From the NCBI GenBank assembly GCA_002428205.1, contig DIUH01000110.1:1-8401 (forward strand): DNA of 8,401 nucleotides. Direction: 5' to 3'. The stretch is from Planctomycetaceae bacterium UBA6163 (lineage in GTDB: Bacteria > Planctomycetota > Planctomycetia > Pirellulales > Pirellulaceae). This document shows positions 1 to 6,400 of this stretch, piece after piece. The stretch's first letter is position 1; the number at the start of each line of letters is the position of its first letter. Under the pieces are notes generated by a model, which was given only the letters and a program-made list of their open reading frames with translations, searched no databases and had not been told where the DNA came from. Both the position numbers and the translations under genes were made by a program.

Positions 1-995
1 CTAAGAATCTGCAAGGCCCAATCGCGATCGTCACTCGCCAAGCCCGCCAGATGGCCGAACTGTTAGACGACTTGCTGGATGTCAGCCGGATCACAACCGG
101 AAAAATCAAGCTTGAAAAAGCGCCCGTCGAGTTGTCCCAAATTGCGGACGAGGCGGTCGAGTCACAGCAATCGCTGGCGGCATCGAGGGGCCAGCGTTTG
201 GCGGTAACCTACTGCGATGAACCACTGCAAGTTTTCGGTGACCGCAGCAGGTTGGTTCAGGTTGTCGTCAATTTGCTGAATAATGCGATCAAGTACACCG
301 GCGACGGCGGGACCATTTCGGTGTTGTTGGAAAAGCATGGCCGTGTCGGACGGATCCGCGTCAAGGATAACGGTGTCGGTTTAGAACCCGAGCAGATCGA
401 ATCATTGTTTGAGATGTTTGCGCAAAAAGACGCCACTCTCGACCGCTCCGGTGGCGGCATGGGGCTGGGACTGCACTTAGTCCGCAAGTTAGTCGACTTC
501 CATTCGGGACGCGTCATTGGGCAAAGCGAAGGACTGGGCAAAGGCAGCGAGTTTATTGTCGAACTGCCCCTTTCGGCACGCAAATTGGCCGAGCCACGCA
601 CGCCCCGCTTGACCAAAGTCTCGCCTCAACGTTCTAAACTAAAACGAATCGTTGTGGTTGAGGACATCGATGATGCACGAAAGATGTTGGTGGCACTGCT
701 GGAAGCGGATAACTATCAAGTTTTCGCCGCTGCCGATGGCGAAGCAGGGCTGGCAATGATCTTGCGTGAACGCCCAGACTTGGCAATCGTCGATATTGGC
801 CTGCCGAAGTTGGATGGTTACGAGGTTGCCAGACGAGTGCGACAGCAGATTCCCGCAAGTGAATTGCGACTGGTCGCGTTAACCGGTTACGGGCAAGACT
901 CGGACCACGAGAACGTGATGAGTGCTGGGTTTGATACACACTTAGTCAAACCGCTGAACCACACACGATTAGAAAAGATCCTCGCCGGGATGTGA
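1..995 (+). CDS. Hybrid sensor histidine kinase, C-terminal part (5' truncated by window edge)
   Basis: This is the cytoplasmic end of a hybrid two-component kinase. The reading frame is open from position 3, so the gene starts outside the window; the Met codon at 51 is internal. Numbering from that Met, residues 1-20 (MAELLDDLLDVSRITTGKIK) are the second helix of a HisKA dimerisation domain; the phospho-accepting H-box lies upstream and is not seen. A HATPase_c domain follows: N-box with N74 and N78, G1 box D106-N-G-V-G110, and G2 box around G134-G140 (GGGMGLG). A receiver domain fills about 198-314, with acidic pocket E204/D205, phospho-acceptor D248 in AIVDIGLP, T278 and K300 before Pro. 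All key residues are present, so both the ATPase and the receiver should work. Signal input and partner regulator are unknown. It converges with the RRM gene, and its stop codon sits inside a hairpin. Confidence 0.93.
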   Translation, partial: KNLQGPIAIVTRQARQMAELLDDLLDVSRITTGKIKLEKAPVELSQIADEAVESQQSLAASRGQRLAVTYCDEPLQVFGDRSRLVQVVVNLLNNAIKYTGDGGTISVLLEKHGRVGRIRVKDNGVGLEPEQIESLFEMFAQKDATLDRSGGGMGLGLHLVRKLVDFHSGRVIGQSEGLGKGSEFIVELPLSARKLAEPRTPRLTKVSPQRSKLKRIVVVEDIDDARKMLVALLEADNYQVFAAADGEAGLAMILRERPDLAIVDIGLPKLDGYEVARRVRQQIPASELRLVALTGYGQDSDHENVMSAGFDTHLVKPLNHTRLEKILAGM

Positions 996-1009
996 TCCCG
1001 ACGAGGGTC
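971..1009 (-). terminator. Strong intrinsic terminator for the minus strand, overlapping the kinase stop codon
   Basis: Read on the minus strand, bases 1006-995 pair with 991-980 as a 12-bp stem (one U-G wobble) closed by a 3-base loop at 992-994. After a C-A mismatch the stem extends by two more pairs (1008/978, 1009/977). It is followed at once by UUUUCU (976-971). This fits a Rho-independent terminator for leftward transcription from the RRM gene. On the plus strand the same hairpin has no T run after it, so termination of the kinase mRNA here is less certain. The kinase TGA (993-995) lies across the loop and the first base of the descending arm. Confidence 0.7.
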
Positions 1010-1021
1010 CAAGGATTGAGA
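1009..1021 (-). promoter_or_regulatory. 13-base element complementary to the RRM gene's Shine-Dalgarno region
   Basis: In a minus-strand transcript this stretch reads UCUCAAUCCUUGG. That is the exact complement of CCAAGGAUUGAGA at 1548-1536, which carries the AAGGA ribosome binding site of the RRM gene. It lies immediately before the strong terminator hairpin, so it would be near the 3' end of a full-length RRM mRNA. The complementarity is seen directly; a regulatory role is inference. It requires readthrough of the weaker hairpin at 1141-1159. Confidence 0.4.
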
Positions 1022-1140
1022 CACGGACAAAGACATTGCTATCGCGACTTGTTCCCTGGCATTAACCAGTGGTAGGGAAACATCGAATCACTAGACGTCT
1101 AACAATACGGTCGCTGACGTTTTGCCAACCGAAATCTCTT

Positions 1141-1160
1141 ACAAAACCGCTATGAGCGGG
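1141..1160 (-). terminator. Short terminator-like hairpin just after the RRM gene
   Basis: On the minus strand CCGCT (1159-1155), a 3-base loop (1154-1152) and AGCGG (1151-1147) form a 5-bp GC-rich hairpin, followed by UUUUGU (1146-1141). It begins 9 bases after the RRM stop codon. The position and U run suit an intrinsic terminator, but the 5-bp stem is short and may leak. The stronger hairpin at 971-1009 could act as back-up. Confidence 0.5.
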
Positions 1161-1168
1161 AAGACTGA

Positions 1169-1534
1169 CTAATAGTCGCGATCGCGGTCGCGGTCACGAC
1201 CTCCGCCACCACCACCGCCTCGGTATCCACCACCACCACCTCCGCCGCCGCGGTATCCACCGCCACCGCCACCGCCGCCACCACGACGCTCCTCGCGGGG
1301 CCGTGCTTCATTCACGGTCAACGTACGACCGGATAATTCGCGACCATTGAGTGCCGCGATCGCTTCATCGGCTCCGCTGTCCATTTCAACAAATGCGAAA
1401 CCTCGACTGCGACCGGTTTCTCGGTCGGAAACGACCGATGCGTTGGAAACCTCACCAAACTCGCCGAACGTATCGCGAAGATCGTCCGACGTGGTGCTGA
1501 ATGAAAGGTTACCGACGTAAATTCTCTTGCCCAT
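1169..1534 (-). CDS. RRM RNA-binding protein with Gly-rich and Arg-Asp low-complexity tail
   Basis: A single RNA recognition motif protein of 121 aa, presumed to bind single-stranded RNA in the cytoplasm. RNP2 is IYVGNL (5-10) and RNP1 is RGFAFVEM (44-51), with the aromatic residues Y6, F46 and F48 that stack on RNA bases. The RRM spans about 3-80. The tail has Gly runs of 9, 8 and 7 separated by Tyr-Arg (85-112), then four Arg-Asp pairs and a final Tyr. This is the layout of bacterial glycine-rich RNA-binding proteins, known from cyanobacteria and common in planctomycetes, some of which are cold-induced. The tail could promote self-association, which is inference. The start is supported by AAGGA 7 bases upstream of ATG. 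The gene is alone on its strand, with a hairpin directly upstream of the ribosome site and terminators downstream. Its RNA target is unknown. Confidence 0.95.
   Translation of the reverse strand: MGKRIYVGNLSFSTTSDDLRDTFGEFGEVSNASVVSDRETGRSRGFAFVEMDSGADEAIAALNGRELSGRTLTVNEARPREERRGGGGGGGGGYRGGGGGGGGYRGGGGGGGRDRDRDRDY
1175..1282 (-). repeat. In-gene tandem repeats coding for the Gly/Tyr-Arg and Arg-Asp tail
   Basis: Two copies of CGGTATCCACC at 1221-1231 and 1251-1261 mark a 30-base period, coding for one run of eight Gly plus Tyr-Arg. Flanking GGN-codon tracts extend this to 1199-1282. Bases 1175-1198 are a degenerate hexamer array coding for four Arg-Asp pairs. Such arrays are prone to slippage, so tail length may vary between strains (inference). 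Confidence 0.85.
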
Positions 1535-1564
1535 CTCTCAATCCTTGGGCCCAATGATTGGCCC
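1535..1564 (-). promoter_or_regulatory. Ribosome binding site and adjacent hairpin of the RRM gene
   Basis: On the minus strand the Shine-Dalgarno AAGGA (1546-1542) is 7 bases from the ATG at 1534-1532. Directly upstream, GGGCC (1564-1560) can pair with GGCCC (1551-1547) around an 8-base loop, so the hairpin ends one base before AAGGA. This may keep the site exposed or compete with other pairings. The SD and its neighbours belong to the 13-base segment repeated in complement at 1009-1021. Confidence 0.65.
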
Positions 1565-1662
1565 ATTACCAAAGGTCTAACTCACGGCAGCCGAACGAAA
1601 CAATCAGCCGGTTGCCGCCGCCACAGAATCAACACTCCTGTCGAAACAATACCGCGTTCATC

Positions 1663-1726
1663 TGGGCTTGAGCAGCGATTGACGACACTGAAACGTGCAG
1701 CGACAAAGGCACTTTGGGCTTGAGCA
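1663..1726. repeat. 12-bp direct repeat in the RRM gene upstream region
   Basis: TGGGCTTGAGCA occurs at 1663-1674 and again at 1715-1726, 52 bases apart (about five helical turns). The second copy can also form an imperfect hairpin with the downstream TGCTTCAAAGCC-type arm, ending near 1742. It could be a pair of protein-binding sites or a chance duplication. Confidence 0.5.
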
Positions 1727-1966
1727 ATGACTGCTTCAAAGCCGAGTCAGAAAATCCTACGAAGACAAAAACGGGGCCGACCAAAAGCTTGGAAAACGGG
1801 CAACCCGGAAAGCCCTCGGCGAAAAACCGAGACGGCAATGAGTTGAAGGCGATAACGTTCTCGGAAGTATCTTTCCCCGGCGAGTAAATGCGATGGTGGC
1901 ACAAGCCACCGTGAAGAAGTGTACACAATTCTTTTCCAGAGGTACTAGACAATTTTTCGCAAACGA

Positions 1967-1995
1967 CCCGTTTACAAAAGTTAACCATTTGTCAA
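1967..1995 (-). promoter_or_regulatory. Weak promoter candidate for the RRM gene
   Basis: The minus strand has a perfect TTGACA (1995-1990) in an AT-rich stretch. The best -10-like hexamer after it, TAAACG (15-base spacer), is poor, and the 17-base spacing gives AACGGG. If real, it would give an RRM mRNA leader of over 400 bases. It lies just downstream (in minus-strand sense) of the palindrome at 2004-2023. Confidence 0.2.
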
Positions 1996-2003
1996 TCGCT
2001 TTC

Positions 2004-2023
2004 ATTACGCAATTTTCCGTAAT
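2004..2023. promoter_or_regulatory. Near-perfect 20-bp palindrome, candidate operator
   Basis: ATTACG (2004-2009) is inverted as CGTAAT (2018-2023), and the inner AA/TT (2011-2012 with 2015-2016) also match. Eight of ten base pairs are symmetrical; only 2010/2017 and the central 2013/2014 fail. The AT-rich two-fold symmetry is typical of a dimeric regulator site. It is upstream of the TTGACA at 1995-1990 on the minus strand, so it would suit control of the RRM gene. No cognate regulator is visible in the window. Confidence 0.4.
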
Positions 2024-2124
2024 CGCATTTCCGACCTGCGTTTCGAGATCGCATCGCCAGTTTCCTTTTGAACTTCCCCAGCACCCCACTTTCCACCGAC
2101 GGCGTCGCCCCCGCATGACCCAAG

Positions 2125-2181
2125 AAGCGGCTTTCCGGTGTCGAAAAGTCGCTTAAATAGCCGTGCCAGTGGCGTTTTTTT
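2125..2181 (+). terminator. Plus-strand terminator-like structure without an upstream gene
   Basis: AAGCGGCTTT (2125-2134) pairs with AAAGTCGCTT (2145-2154) as a 10-bp stem with one G-U pair. A second small stem, GCCGT/GTGGC (2160-2164 with 2169-2173, two wobbles), is followed by one base and then seven T (2175-2181). The second stem plus T run looks like an intrinsic terminator for rightward transcription, but no supported plus-strand gene precedes it after the kinase, more than 1.1 kb upstream. It could end an unannotated small RNA or block transcription entering the next gene. Confidence 0.4.
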
Positions 2182-2200
2182 CTCGCTTGAAAAATCTGAT

Positions 2201-2250
2201 TTGCCCGAACATCGCCGCCGAGTATCCTGACGCCTGCGGTGATGTATGAT
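2201..2250 (+). promoter_or_regulatory. Candidate promoter elements for the acidic-protein gene
   Basis: TTGCCC (2201-2206) and TATCCT (2223-2228) are 16 bases apart and resemble a housekeeping sigma promoter. An alternative -10, TATGAT (2245-2250), lies in TGTATGATG; the same 9-mer appears at 3391-3399 before the large amidohydrolase gene. Either start would leave a leader of over 100 bases containing the T-rich run 2337-2349. Confidence 0.3.
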
Positions 2251-2367
2251 GTGCGCTTGCCCCAGCGATTCGGTTGACGCTGAAACGCCGGTTGGCTGCT
2301 TGCTTCGTTTAACTTTTCACAGACTTTTCGATGATCTTTTTGTTTTTTTAGCGTTTCATGGATGCGT

Positions 2368-2373
2368 GAGGAG
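2368..2373 (+). promoter_or_regulatory. Ribosome binding site of the acidic-protein gene
   Basis: GAGGAG is 8 bases before the ATG at 2382 and fixes that start. The in-frame ATG at 2358 reads ATG GAT GCG TGA and stops at 2369, overlapping this site, so the protein cannot begin further upstream there. Confidence 0.8.
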
Positions 2374-2381
2374 CGTTCGTT

Positions 2382-3185
2382 ATGTGGCCGACTAGCGATG
2401 GAAATCGAACGTTACGCGGAGCCGAGGCCATTTTGTTGGCCAATACCATCGACGTTATGATCGACCAATTGGCTGACTACATCGACCTCGATGACGAAAC
2501 ACAATCACCTGTCAATGCCGCCGTTTGCCAAACAGGCATTTCGGTTTTCGATTCACTGACCATCACCCAGCGAATCGCCGTGTTGCATCATGCCGCGATG
2601 CAGCTGTTAACCGACGCGCCATTCCCGAACGATTGCCTCTCGGCGATCGATGATGCGACCATCGCGGCCATCTATGCCGAGGTCCGCGATCAGATCGAAA
2701 TCGAAATCGACTTTTATCGTTACGACCTTCCCAATCCCGCCGGCGCCGCGATTTCCGCCGGATCAGATGGTGGTGAACTTGCACCAACCTCGGCAGACGT
2801 ACATTGGCGTCGCTCGGTTCACAATGCTTGCCTGGAAGTGCTGGACCAAGATGGCAGTTGGTGTGACGTATCGACGGATCGACAACTTGCACAGGTCGAA
2901 TTAGGCGAATGGGAATTGTGGGTCGATTGTTTGGCTTCAGCAATCCTCTGGGACCGCGACTTTGAGTTCGCGGAGACCTTTCTGGACGCCGATCCCGAGT
3001 CGGCTCGCCAACGTCGCAAAACGTTGGGAATTACCGATGATTACTTCGTTGTGCCTGCACCAGATCCCAGCTCAGACCAAATCGACCACTTGATCCACAC
3101 GACACGCGAACTGGTGCGCAGCGTCTACTTGGACGGCGATGACGATCAGTGTCCCGCCGTGGAAGACCCCGACGTGCCCTTCTAG
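2382..3185 (+). CDS. Unknown strongly acidic protein, 267 aa
   Basis: I do not recognise this protein; it may be a lineage-restricted planctomycete hypothetical. It begins with a good ribosome site. By my count it has 37 Asp and 15 Glu against 14 Arg and a single Lys (K213), a net charge near -37. No signal peptide or membrane segment is visible, so it is probably cytoplasmic. The N-terminal half (about 12-110) is likely helical (GAEAILLANTIDVMIDQLAD and similar stretches). About 116-140 is a Pro/Gly/Ala/Ser-rich linker, and 141-200 is Trp-rich (HWRR, GSWCD, GEWELWVDC, ILWDRDFE). The last 20 residues are mostly acidic (DGDDDQ, EDPDVPF). It stands alone: a long gap on the left and 296 bases on the right, where I see no clear terminator. 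Codon-level continuity and the ribosome site make it a real gene; its function is open. Confidence 0.85.
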   Translation: MWPTSDGNRTLRGAEAILLANTIDVMIDQLADYIDLDDETQSPVNAAVCQTGISVFDSLTITQRIAVLHHAAMQLLTDAPFPNDCLSAIDDATIAAIYAEVRDQIEIEIDFYRYDLPNPAGAAISAGSDGGELAPTSADVHWRRSVHNACLEVLDQDGSWCDVSTDRQLAQVELGEWELWVDCLASAILWDRDFEFAETFLDADPESARQRRKTLGITDDYFVVPAPDPSSDQIDHLIHTTRELVRSVYLDGDDDQCPAVEDPDVPF

Positions 3186-3392
3186 TCCGCAACTCGAAAA
3201 CAGATTTGCCGGCCTCGAAGAAAAAAACGAGAATCAGACCTAATCACTTAAACGCCCCACACGGCGCTGCCCAGGTTGTATCGCGATGGAAACCGGCCCA
3301 CCATTAAGTGGCGATTGGTAAACCCTAAGGCGGCATTAAACGATATCTGGCCAAGCCGTTAAGCCCAAACGTGCTTCTCGTGTGCGGGTGTG

Positions 3393-3398
3393 TATGAT
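3393..3398 (+). promoter_or_regulatory. Candidate -10 element for the amidohydrolase operon
   Basis: TATGAT sits within TGTATGATG (3391-3399), the same 9-mer found at 2243-2251 before the previous gene. It is 83 bases upstream of the ATG at 3482. No good -35 lies 16-18 bases upstream, so this is tentative. The rest of 3186-3481 holds no gene that I can support. Confidence 0.3.
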
Positions 3399-3407
3399 GG
3401 GGGCTCG

Positions 3408-3431
3408 CCGGGCGTCGCTCACTCGCCCCGG
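3408..3431 (+). other. GC-rich hairpin in the amidohydrolase leader
   Basis: CCGGGCG (3408-3414) pairs with CGCCCCGG (3424-3431) as seven GC pairs with one bulged C and a 9-base loop. It lies between the candidate -10 and the ATG, which has no clear Shine-Dalgarno sequence. It may only reflect GC-rich leader sequence. Confidence 0.35.
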
Positions 3432-3481
3432 CCGCCGCTTTCAGGTTCGTATCCGGTCGATTCCCACCGTTGTTGCACATC

Positions 3482-6400
3482 ATGTTTCGAAGCTCACACC
3501 TTCTGTTTGCTCCGCTTGCATCCTGCTTGCTGATTGCCATCTTATTGGAACCAAAAGTCGCTTTTGGCCAAACACTCGATCCCGCGACCACTCATCCTGC
3601 AGAAGGTATCCGAGAACCATCGGCCACGCTCTACGCACTGCAGGACGCTCGCGTCGTGATTGCACCGGGCGAAGTTATTCCGCGTGCCACCGTGGTCATT
3701 CAACGCGATTCGATTCGTATCGTCGGTGCGGACGCCGCTATCCCAGCGGGTGCCGAAGTGATTTCGATGCAGGGGAAAACGATTTACGCTGGCTTAGTCG
3801 ATACCGGCGGAGAAGCCGATCCGGCGGCTTCGACGAATGTAAACCCGCATTGGAATCGCCTGGTCACTCCCAGCCATTATCCGTCGGTTCCTGCCGCTGC
3901 GTCGGGTGGTCAATCGAGTAATGTCGACACATCGTTCCCTGCTGCGTCATCGCTTCGCGCTCAAGGAATCACCACGCAACTGATCGCCCCGGCCGGTGGC
4001 ATATTCAGCGGCGAAAGCCATGCCGTTTTGACGGGAGGCCCGATTTGGATGTCACCAATTCTGAAAGACTCTGTCGCTCAGCACCTTCAATTGACGGTTC
4101 CGCGTCGTGGTGGCGGTTCCGATTTCCCAAGGTCGCCAATGGGCGCTGTGGCACTTGTGCGACAAACCATGATCGATGCCGATTGGTATCGTCAGGCAAC
4201 GCTCGCAGACCAATCAGATCGAAAGACCGGTGCACCAGTCTATGACCCAACTCTGCAGAAGATTGCCAACGCGATCGAGTCGCAATTCTTTGTCGTCGAC
4301 TGCCCCAATGAACGTTTTGTGGACCGCGCCGATAAGGTCGCTCGTGAGTTCTCGTTCAATGTCGTATTGAAGGGCTCCGGTCGCGAGTACCGACTGCTTG
4401 AAAACGTTGTCGCCGCAGACCGTACGCTGTTGTTGCCAGTCGCGTTTCCCAAACCGCCAAATGTTTCCACGGCTCAGGCTGCCGACGAAGTGACTCTAAC
4501 CGAATTGATGCATTGGCATTTGGCCCCGGAAAACCCAGCGAAACTTGCTGCGGCCGGCGTGCGATTTACGATCACGACAGCCGGACTGGAAAAAACGGCC
4601 GATTTTTTGCCCGCGATTCGCAAAGCCGTAAAGCGAGGCCTGTCGCAGGACCAAGCACTCGCCTCACTGACAACCATCCCTGCAGAATTGATCGGACTTG
4701 AACAACGCATCGGTACCGTCACGGCCGGCAAATTAGCAAACTTAATCGTGACTGATGGTGATCTGTTTGATGATGAAACGAAAATCATGGAAACATGGAT
4801 CGCCGGACGCAGGTATCGTCATGTGACCGAAGTGACGCCAAGCGATCGGCTCGAGTCATTAGGCGGCAAGTGGACTGTCAAACTGTCGCCACCAAAAGGT
4901 GGTTTGTCGCAATTCGACATGTCCGTCGACTATAAGCCTGGGGAGAAAGGCAAGTCGGCTCGTCTGGATGCTTCATTCTCAATCGAAGCGCCACCGAAAC
5001 CTAGCGACAGCGAAACAGCGACAGACGATTCGAAAAAGGATGACGCTGCCGAAGAAAAGTCGAGTGATGAGAAAGCCAAGCCAGAAGTCGACCAAGCGAA
5101 ATCTGATAAAGAAAAAACAGATCGACAAATCGCTAAGTTAGAAGACTTGGTCGCCCAGCGTGACCGCTTAACGGCTACGATCGATGTCGCCAAACTGTCG
5201 CCCGACTTGCCGAGCGGTTTCGCACCGGTAACCATCCTAATCACGCCCCAAGGAACACAAAAGAGCGACGTTTCAATCCGTTTGGATGGTGAAATTGTGT
5301 GGCCAGATGGAGATATCAGCCGACTGACCGTCACGCCCGCTAAGTCACCTATGAAAGATTCATCGCAAGACGATTCAGCCACAAAAGACGAAATCAAGAA
5401 CGAAAAAACGTCCGATGGTGAAAAGACGGAATCTGATAAAAAGCAGACGGATGAAAAAGGCTCCGGCAAAGACGCCGATTCATCCGAAACGCCACTCGAT
5501 TTTCCGATTCCACGTCCGCTCGGTGCCAGCGGCGTCACCGCAGTCCCAGCGCAACCCGCCGATGTGATCTTTGCCGGTGCGACGCTATGGACTTGTGGTC
5601 CAGATGGGATACTTGAAAAAACCGACATCCGCGTCAAGGCCGGGAAAATCGTTGAGATCGGTTCAGGTTTGGCGAAAAAATACGCGGGCAATAAAGATTC
5701 CGTTGTCGAGGTGATCGACGCCAGCGGCATGCACATCACGCCAGGCTTGATCGATTGCCACTCGCACATCGCCACTGACGGCGGAGTAAATGAGGCTTCG
5801 CGTGCCGTCACTGCAGATGTTCGTATCAGCGACTTTATCGACCACACAGACATCGCCATCTATCGCCAACTCGCCGGCGGATTGACAACTTCCAGCATTT
5901 TACATGGTTCGGCAAACCCGATTGGCGGCCAAAACCAAGTGATCAAGTTGCGTTGGGGCAGCGACCCCGAAGGGCTGAAGTTCGAGTCGGCACCGCTAGG
6001 CGTAAAGTTCGCATTGGGCGAAAATGTTAAGCGAGATTCATGGCGTGATGGTTCGGGATCGCGGTATCCGCAATCACGAATGGGGGTCGAACAACTGTTG
6101 CGTGATCGTTTTATCGCGGCACGTGAATACGATCAAAAATGGCGGGACTGGCGTTCGGGCGATCGTACCGAATTACCACCACGCCGCGATTTACGTCTGG
6201 AAGCGCTCGCCGAAGTCTTACGTGGCGAACGTTGGATCCATTGCCACAGCTATCGCCAAGACGAAATCGCAGCATTATTGGGTGTCTTGCAAGAGTTTAA
6301 TGTTCGCATCGGTACGCTGCAGCACATTTTGGAAGGTTATAAGGTTGCTGAAGTGTTGGCAGAAAGCCAAGCGATGGCGTCAACCTTCGCCGATTGGTGG

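Larger units (their letters stand above)
1535..2381. other. Long intergenic region without a convincing gene
   Basis: These 847 bases separate the divergent RRM gene and the acidic-protein gene. Open frames here have unconvincing protein composition and no ribosome sites, so I call none. Besides the elements listed separately, there are two small perfect hairpins: CTCGG/CCGAG (1815-1819 with 1827-1831) and GGTGGC/GCCACC with loop ACAA (1895-1900 with 1905-1910). A T-rich run (2337-2349) sits before the acidic-protein gene's ribosome site. The left half is probably the promoter and long 5' leader of the RRM gene; the right end serves the plus-strand gene. A small RNA is possible but not shown. 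Confidence 0.6.

Noticed and set aside
1051..1080. TTCCCT/AGGGAA inverted repeat in the kinase-RRM gap as a terminator
   Set aside because: The inner pairing is bulged and neither strand has a T run after it.
1629..2116. Two overlapping minus-strand open frames upstream of the RRM gene
   Set aside because: They overlap each other in different frames, have Cys/Ser/Phe-rich composition without motifs, and cover the likely RRM leader with its repeats.
1893..2156. Plus-strand 87-codon open frame in the intergenic region, ending just before the T7 terminator
   Set aside because: It has no ribosome site and an atypical residue mix (Phe, Arg, His, Thr rich, like an out-of-frame translation), with no domain. 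Its closeness to the terminator is the only support.
3515..3540. Lipobox-like LASC in the signal peptide of the large amidohydrolase
   Set aside because: The Cys is followed by more hydrophobic residues (LLIAILL), so it lies inside the hydrophobic core; a signal peptidase I site near the AFG-Q position is more likely.
3382..3921. 179-codon plus-strand open frame overlapping the start of the large amidohydrolase
   Set aside because: It is an Arg/Ser-rich shifted frame over the signal peptide and unit 1, with no ribosome site or domain.
4930..5859. 309-codon open frame opposite the large amidohydrolase
   Set aside because: It is the antisense of the charged linkers and of unit 2: the Ser-rich composition is what Lys/Asp/Glu codons give in reverse. 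The sense frame has clear catalytic motifs.
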